Part shown: one piece after another, positions 4,763-6,207 of the stretch
How the letters are laid out: every line of letters starts with the position of its first letter
Numbering within the stretch: the first letter of the stretch is position 1
Assembly (NCBI GenBank): GCA_033722415.1
Contig: JAWVZC010000260.1
Location: 1-6,207 of the forward strand
DNA from: JAMQKA01 sp033722415
GTDB taxonomy: Bacteria > Bacteroidota > Rhodothermia > Balneolales > Balneolaceae
Length of the DNA: 6,207 nucleotides
Direction of reading: 5' to 3'
The notes under the pieces: model-generated
The model's input: the letters and a program-made list of their open reading frames with translations, nothing else
What the model was told of the DNA's origin: nothing
Database searches by the model: none
Program-made: the position numbers and the translations under genes

Positions 4763-5950
4763 CTATTTTCGACCCGGCGTAAAGGTTTCCGGTCCCTCCA
4801 TCACAACCCCCAGTGGTTCCAGGCGGTGCAATATATTGATCGTATCGGCGTGTTCATTCAATACATCTTCCAGGCGTCGGTACACGTGCGGGGCCTCGTC
4901 CAGGCCACCGCCGCGCAGCTCCACCCCTTTTTTCTCGAGCCACTCATAAATCATCCGGGGCTGTACGGCGGCACTGCTGAGATCGCGCCCCCGGTAGGTG
5001 CCCTTGGCCTCGGTACGGGACATTATCCGTCCGGCACCGTGTATCGTGGAGTAGAGCGCGTTCCGGCTTGTTTCGGAATCAACACCCTCGAGGATTACCG
5101 ACATATCGCCCATGCTGCCGCCCACAAACCCGCGCTGACCGGGGAAGGCGGGGGTGGCGCCCTTGCGGACCACAATCAGCTTCTCCCCGTCATGGACCTC
5201 TTCCCATGCGAAGTTGTGGTTGTTGTGTACTTCATCCAGGATATCGGCCCCGAATTCTTCGGCAAGCGTGTAGCAGACCCACTCGCGGCCGAGGTAGGCG
5301 TACCGGCCCGCCAGGTTCATTGCGGCGAAATAGGCATCGCCCAGCGGGGTGGCCAGGTCCAGCAGCACTTCCTTCTGTTCAAACTTGTCGTCCCACGCTT
5401 TGCCCTGTGAGAGATTCATAAAACCCCGGGCCGTCTGGTAACCGAACCCGCGGCTGCCGAAATGGACGCCAATCCAGATAAAATCCTCCTCGTCCCGGAA
5501 AATATCGACGTAGTGATTGCCGGAACCGACCGTACCCAGCTGCTCCCGCGCCTTGTTTTTCAGCTCCGATTTGACGTGTTGATCCGGGTAGGCGTCCCAC
5601 TCGGGCGCGTCAAAAATTTCATGGTCGTCGGGGGCATCGGGATTGGTACCGCCGAGGCCGAATACAATGCGGTCTTCGATGATATCCAGGGCTTCCGAAA
5701 CATCAAACGTTTCCGCTTGCTGATCCAGCTTGACGGCCATGTTGCCGCAGCCGATATCAAACCCCACCCCGACGGGTGAAACCTTGTTCTCATACGCGGC
5801 AACCCCGCCGATCGGCATGATATAGCCGAGGTGTCCGTCGGCCATCAGGGCTCCGCGTTTGGCCCGCATCAATACGTTATGGTACTGCTCCAGGGTCTTT
5901 TCGTCATGCGAACCGAACACCGGGTTTTTTTCTGTTGTCTTGTGCGTCAT
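4763..5950 (-). CDS. rtcB: RtcB-family RNA ligase (3'-phosphate/5'-hydroxyl joining)
   Basis: A 395-residue cytoplasmic protein of the RtcB family. These are Mn- and GTP-dependent ligases that guanylylate a histidine and join RNA 2',3'-cyclic phosphate or 3'-phosphate ends to 5'-OH ends in RNA repair or tRNA splicing. Visible motifs in order: ADGHLGY (37-43); GVGFDIGCGNMAV (61-73) with metal ligands Asp65 and Cys68; GTVGSGNHYVD (139-149) with Asn145 and His146; GVHFGSRG (161-168) with His163; VHNNHNFAW (241-249) with His245; RKGATPA and GGSMGD (262-283); and HGAGRIMSR (304-312), where His304 should be the guanylylated residue. All expected catalytic positions are present and the length is close to the roughly 400 residues of bacterial RtcB. 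No archease, RtcA or RtcR gene is adjacent. The start has no clear Shine-Dalgarno, only an A/T-rich leader. The gene is divergent from the baeRF-like gene. Confidence 0.95.
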   Translation of the reverse strand: MTHKTTEKNPVFGSHDEKTLEQYHNVLMRAKRGALMADGHLGYIMPIGGVAAYENKVSPVGVGFDIGCGNMAVKLDQQAETFDVSEALDIIEDRIVFGLGGTNPDAPDDHEIFDAPEWDAYPDQHVKSELKNKAREQLGTVGSGNHYVDIFRDEEDFIWIGVHFGSRGFGYQTARGFMNLSQGKAWDDKFEQKEVLLDLATPLGDAYFAAMNLAGRYAYLGREWVCYTLAEEFGADILDEVHNNHNFAWEEVHDGEKLIVVRKGATPAFPGQRGFVGGSMGDMSVILEGVDSETSRNALYSTIHGAGRIMSRTEAKGTYRGRDLSSAAVQPRMIYEWLEKKGVELRGGGLDEAPHVYRRLEDVLNEHADTINILHRLEPLGVVMEGPETFTPGRK

Positions 5951-6100
5951 AATCGAAATCTCATCATATCTTTATGTATCTTTCCTATAATATTGTAACA
6001 AGTGATAGGAAGGTACCATTTACGGAGCGAATCCTTAACCCGCGATGGTTGTTATTCAAAAACCGTGATGGGTCAAATTGAACAAAACTCGGAGGTGTCT
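5951..6100. promoter_or_regulatory. Divergent promoter region between rtcB and the baeRF-like gene
   Basis: This 150-base A/T-rich spacer must carry both start signals. On the minus strand TTGTTA (6001-5996) and TACATA (5978-5973), 17 bases apart, are a weak sigma-70-like candidate for rtcB. On the plus strand TATAAT (5986-5991) is a perfect -10 match but has no matching -35 element. TATCTTT occurs twice exactly 10 bases apart (5967-5973 and 5977-5983), on one helical face, a possible activator site. None of these signals is strong enough to assign alone. Confidence 0.4.
6091..6095 (+). promoter_or_regulatory. Strong Shine-Dalgarno site of the baeRF-like gene
   Basis: GGAGG ends five bases before the ATG at 6101 and is the only perfect anti-16S match at a start codon in the window. 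It fixes the start of the downstream gene, and shows that the organism does use Shine-Dalgarno initiation even though the other starts here lack it. Confidence 0.75.
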
Positions 6101-6207
6101 ATGATTACACGAGATATTATTTTGGACATTATTGAACATGCATCCGATATCAGTATTTCGATCTACCTGCCCACGCATAAAGCCGGTGAACAGGTACAGC
6201 AGGATCC
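6101..6207 (+). CDS. N-terminus of a bacterial archaeo-eukaryotic release factor-like (baeRF) protein (partial)
   Basis: Thirty-five codons are visible: MITRDIILDIIEHASDISIS, then IYLPTHKAGEQVQQD, cut by the window end. The pattern of an N-terminal helix followed by (V/I)SIYLPTH(R/K)AG...QQDP is characteristic of the N-terminal segment of baeRF-family proteins. These are bacterial relatives of archaeal and eukaryotic peptide release factor 1, proposed to act on ribosomes or stalled translation; experimental knowledge is sparse. The subfamily cannot be settled from 35 residues. The start is set by the GGAGG site at 6091-6095. It is transcribed away from rtcB and may share its control region, a context that fits RNA or translation quality control but does not prove it. 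Confidence 0.75.
   Translation, partial: MITRDIILDIIEHASDISISIYLPTHKAGEQVQQD

Noticed and set aside
4661..5410. Plus-strand open frame of 249 codons
   Set aside because: It is antisense to the RtcB gene, which carries every catalytic motif; the plus-strand product has no recognisable domain.
1..6207. Search for a CRISPR array, tRNA, rRNA, riboswitch, toxin-antitoxin or defence system
   Set aside because: No regularly spaced repeats, cloverleaf-like segments, conserved riboswitch cores or recognisable defence genes were found; the genes are housekeeping or transport types.

Overview
The window looks like ordinary chromosome from a moderately GC-rich bacterium. The protein types, the mostly weak Shine-Dalgarno sites and the contrast between GC-rich genes and AT-richer spacers suggest the Bacteroidota/Balneolota/Rhodothermota side of the tree. 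That placement is an inference from remembered family resemblance; no rRNA or other marker gene is present.

Layout: (1-80) the last 25 codons of a plus-strand gene with a Gly/Ser/acidic tail, followed by a clear intrinsic terminator (117-157). (81-590) a 510-base gene-free stretch holding that terminator, a possible 40-codon minus-strand ORF and a 126-bp inverted-repeat element. (591-1592, minus) an exported alpha/beta hydrolase. (1593-1872) a 280-base spacer with unusually open, protein-like but broken reading frames, probably a gene remnant. (1873-3162, minus) an Nramp-superfamily transporter that lacks the canonical metal-binding motif. (3163-3898) a 736-base gene-free stretch with an AT-rich palindrome upstream of the transporter, a 239-bp element of the same repeat family, a second kind of dispersed repeat and a hairpin. 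(3899-4675, minus) a TauE/SafE-type membrane permease. (4763-5950, minus) an RtcB-family RNA ligase. (5951-6100) a divergent promoter region. (6101-6207, plus) the first 35 codons of a gene resembling the bacterial archaeo-eukaryotic release factor (baeRF) family.

The complete genes all lie on the minus strand but do not form an obvious single pathway. rtcB and the permease are 87 bases apart and could share a transcript; rtcB and the baeRF-like gene are divergent and share one 150-base control region, an RNA-repair/translation pairing. The most informative finding is the repeat family. Two copies lie 3 kb apart in opposite orientation, share the terminal sequence CTAGCCTGCATTTCTC, and are collinear except for one 110-base deletion between two GAAAT repeats. 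This behaves like a small non-autonomous mobile or MITE-like repeat. The second point worth checking is the Nramp homologue with GVSH in place of DPGN and MPI in place of MPH. No CRISPR array, tRNA, rRNA, phage gene or defence system was seen.
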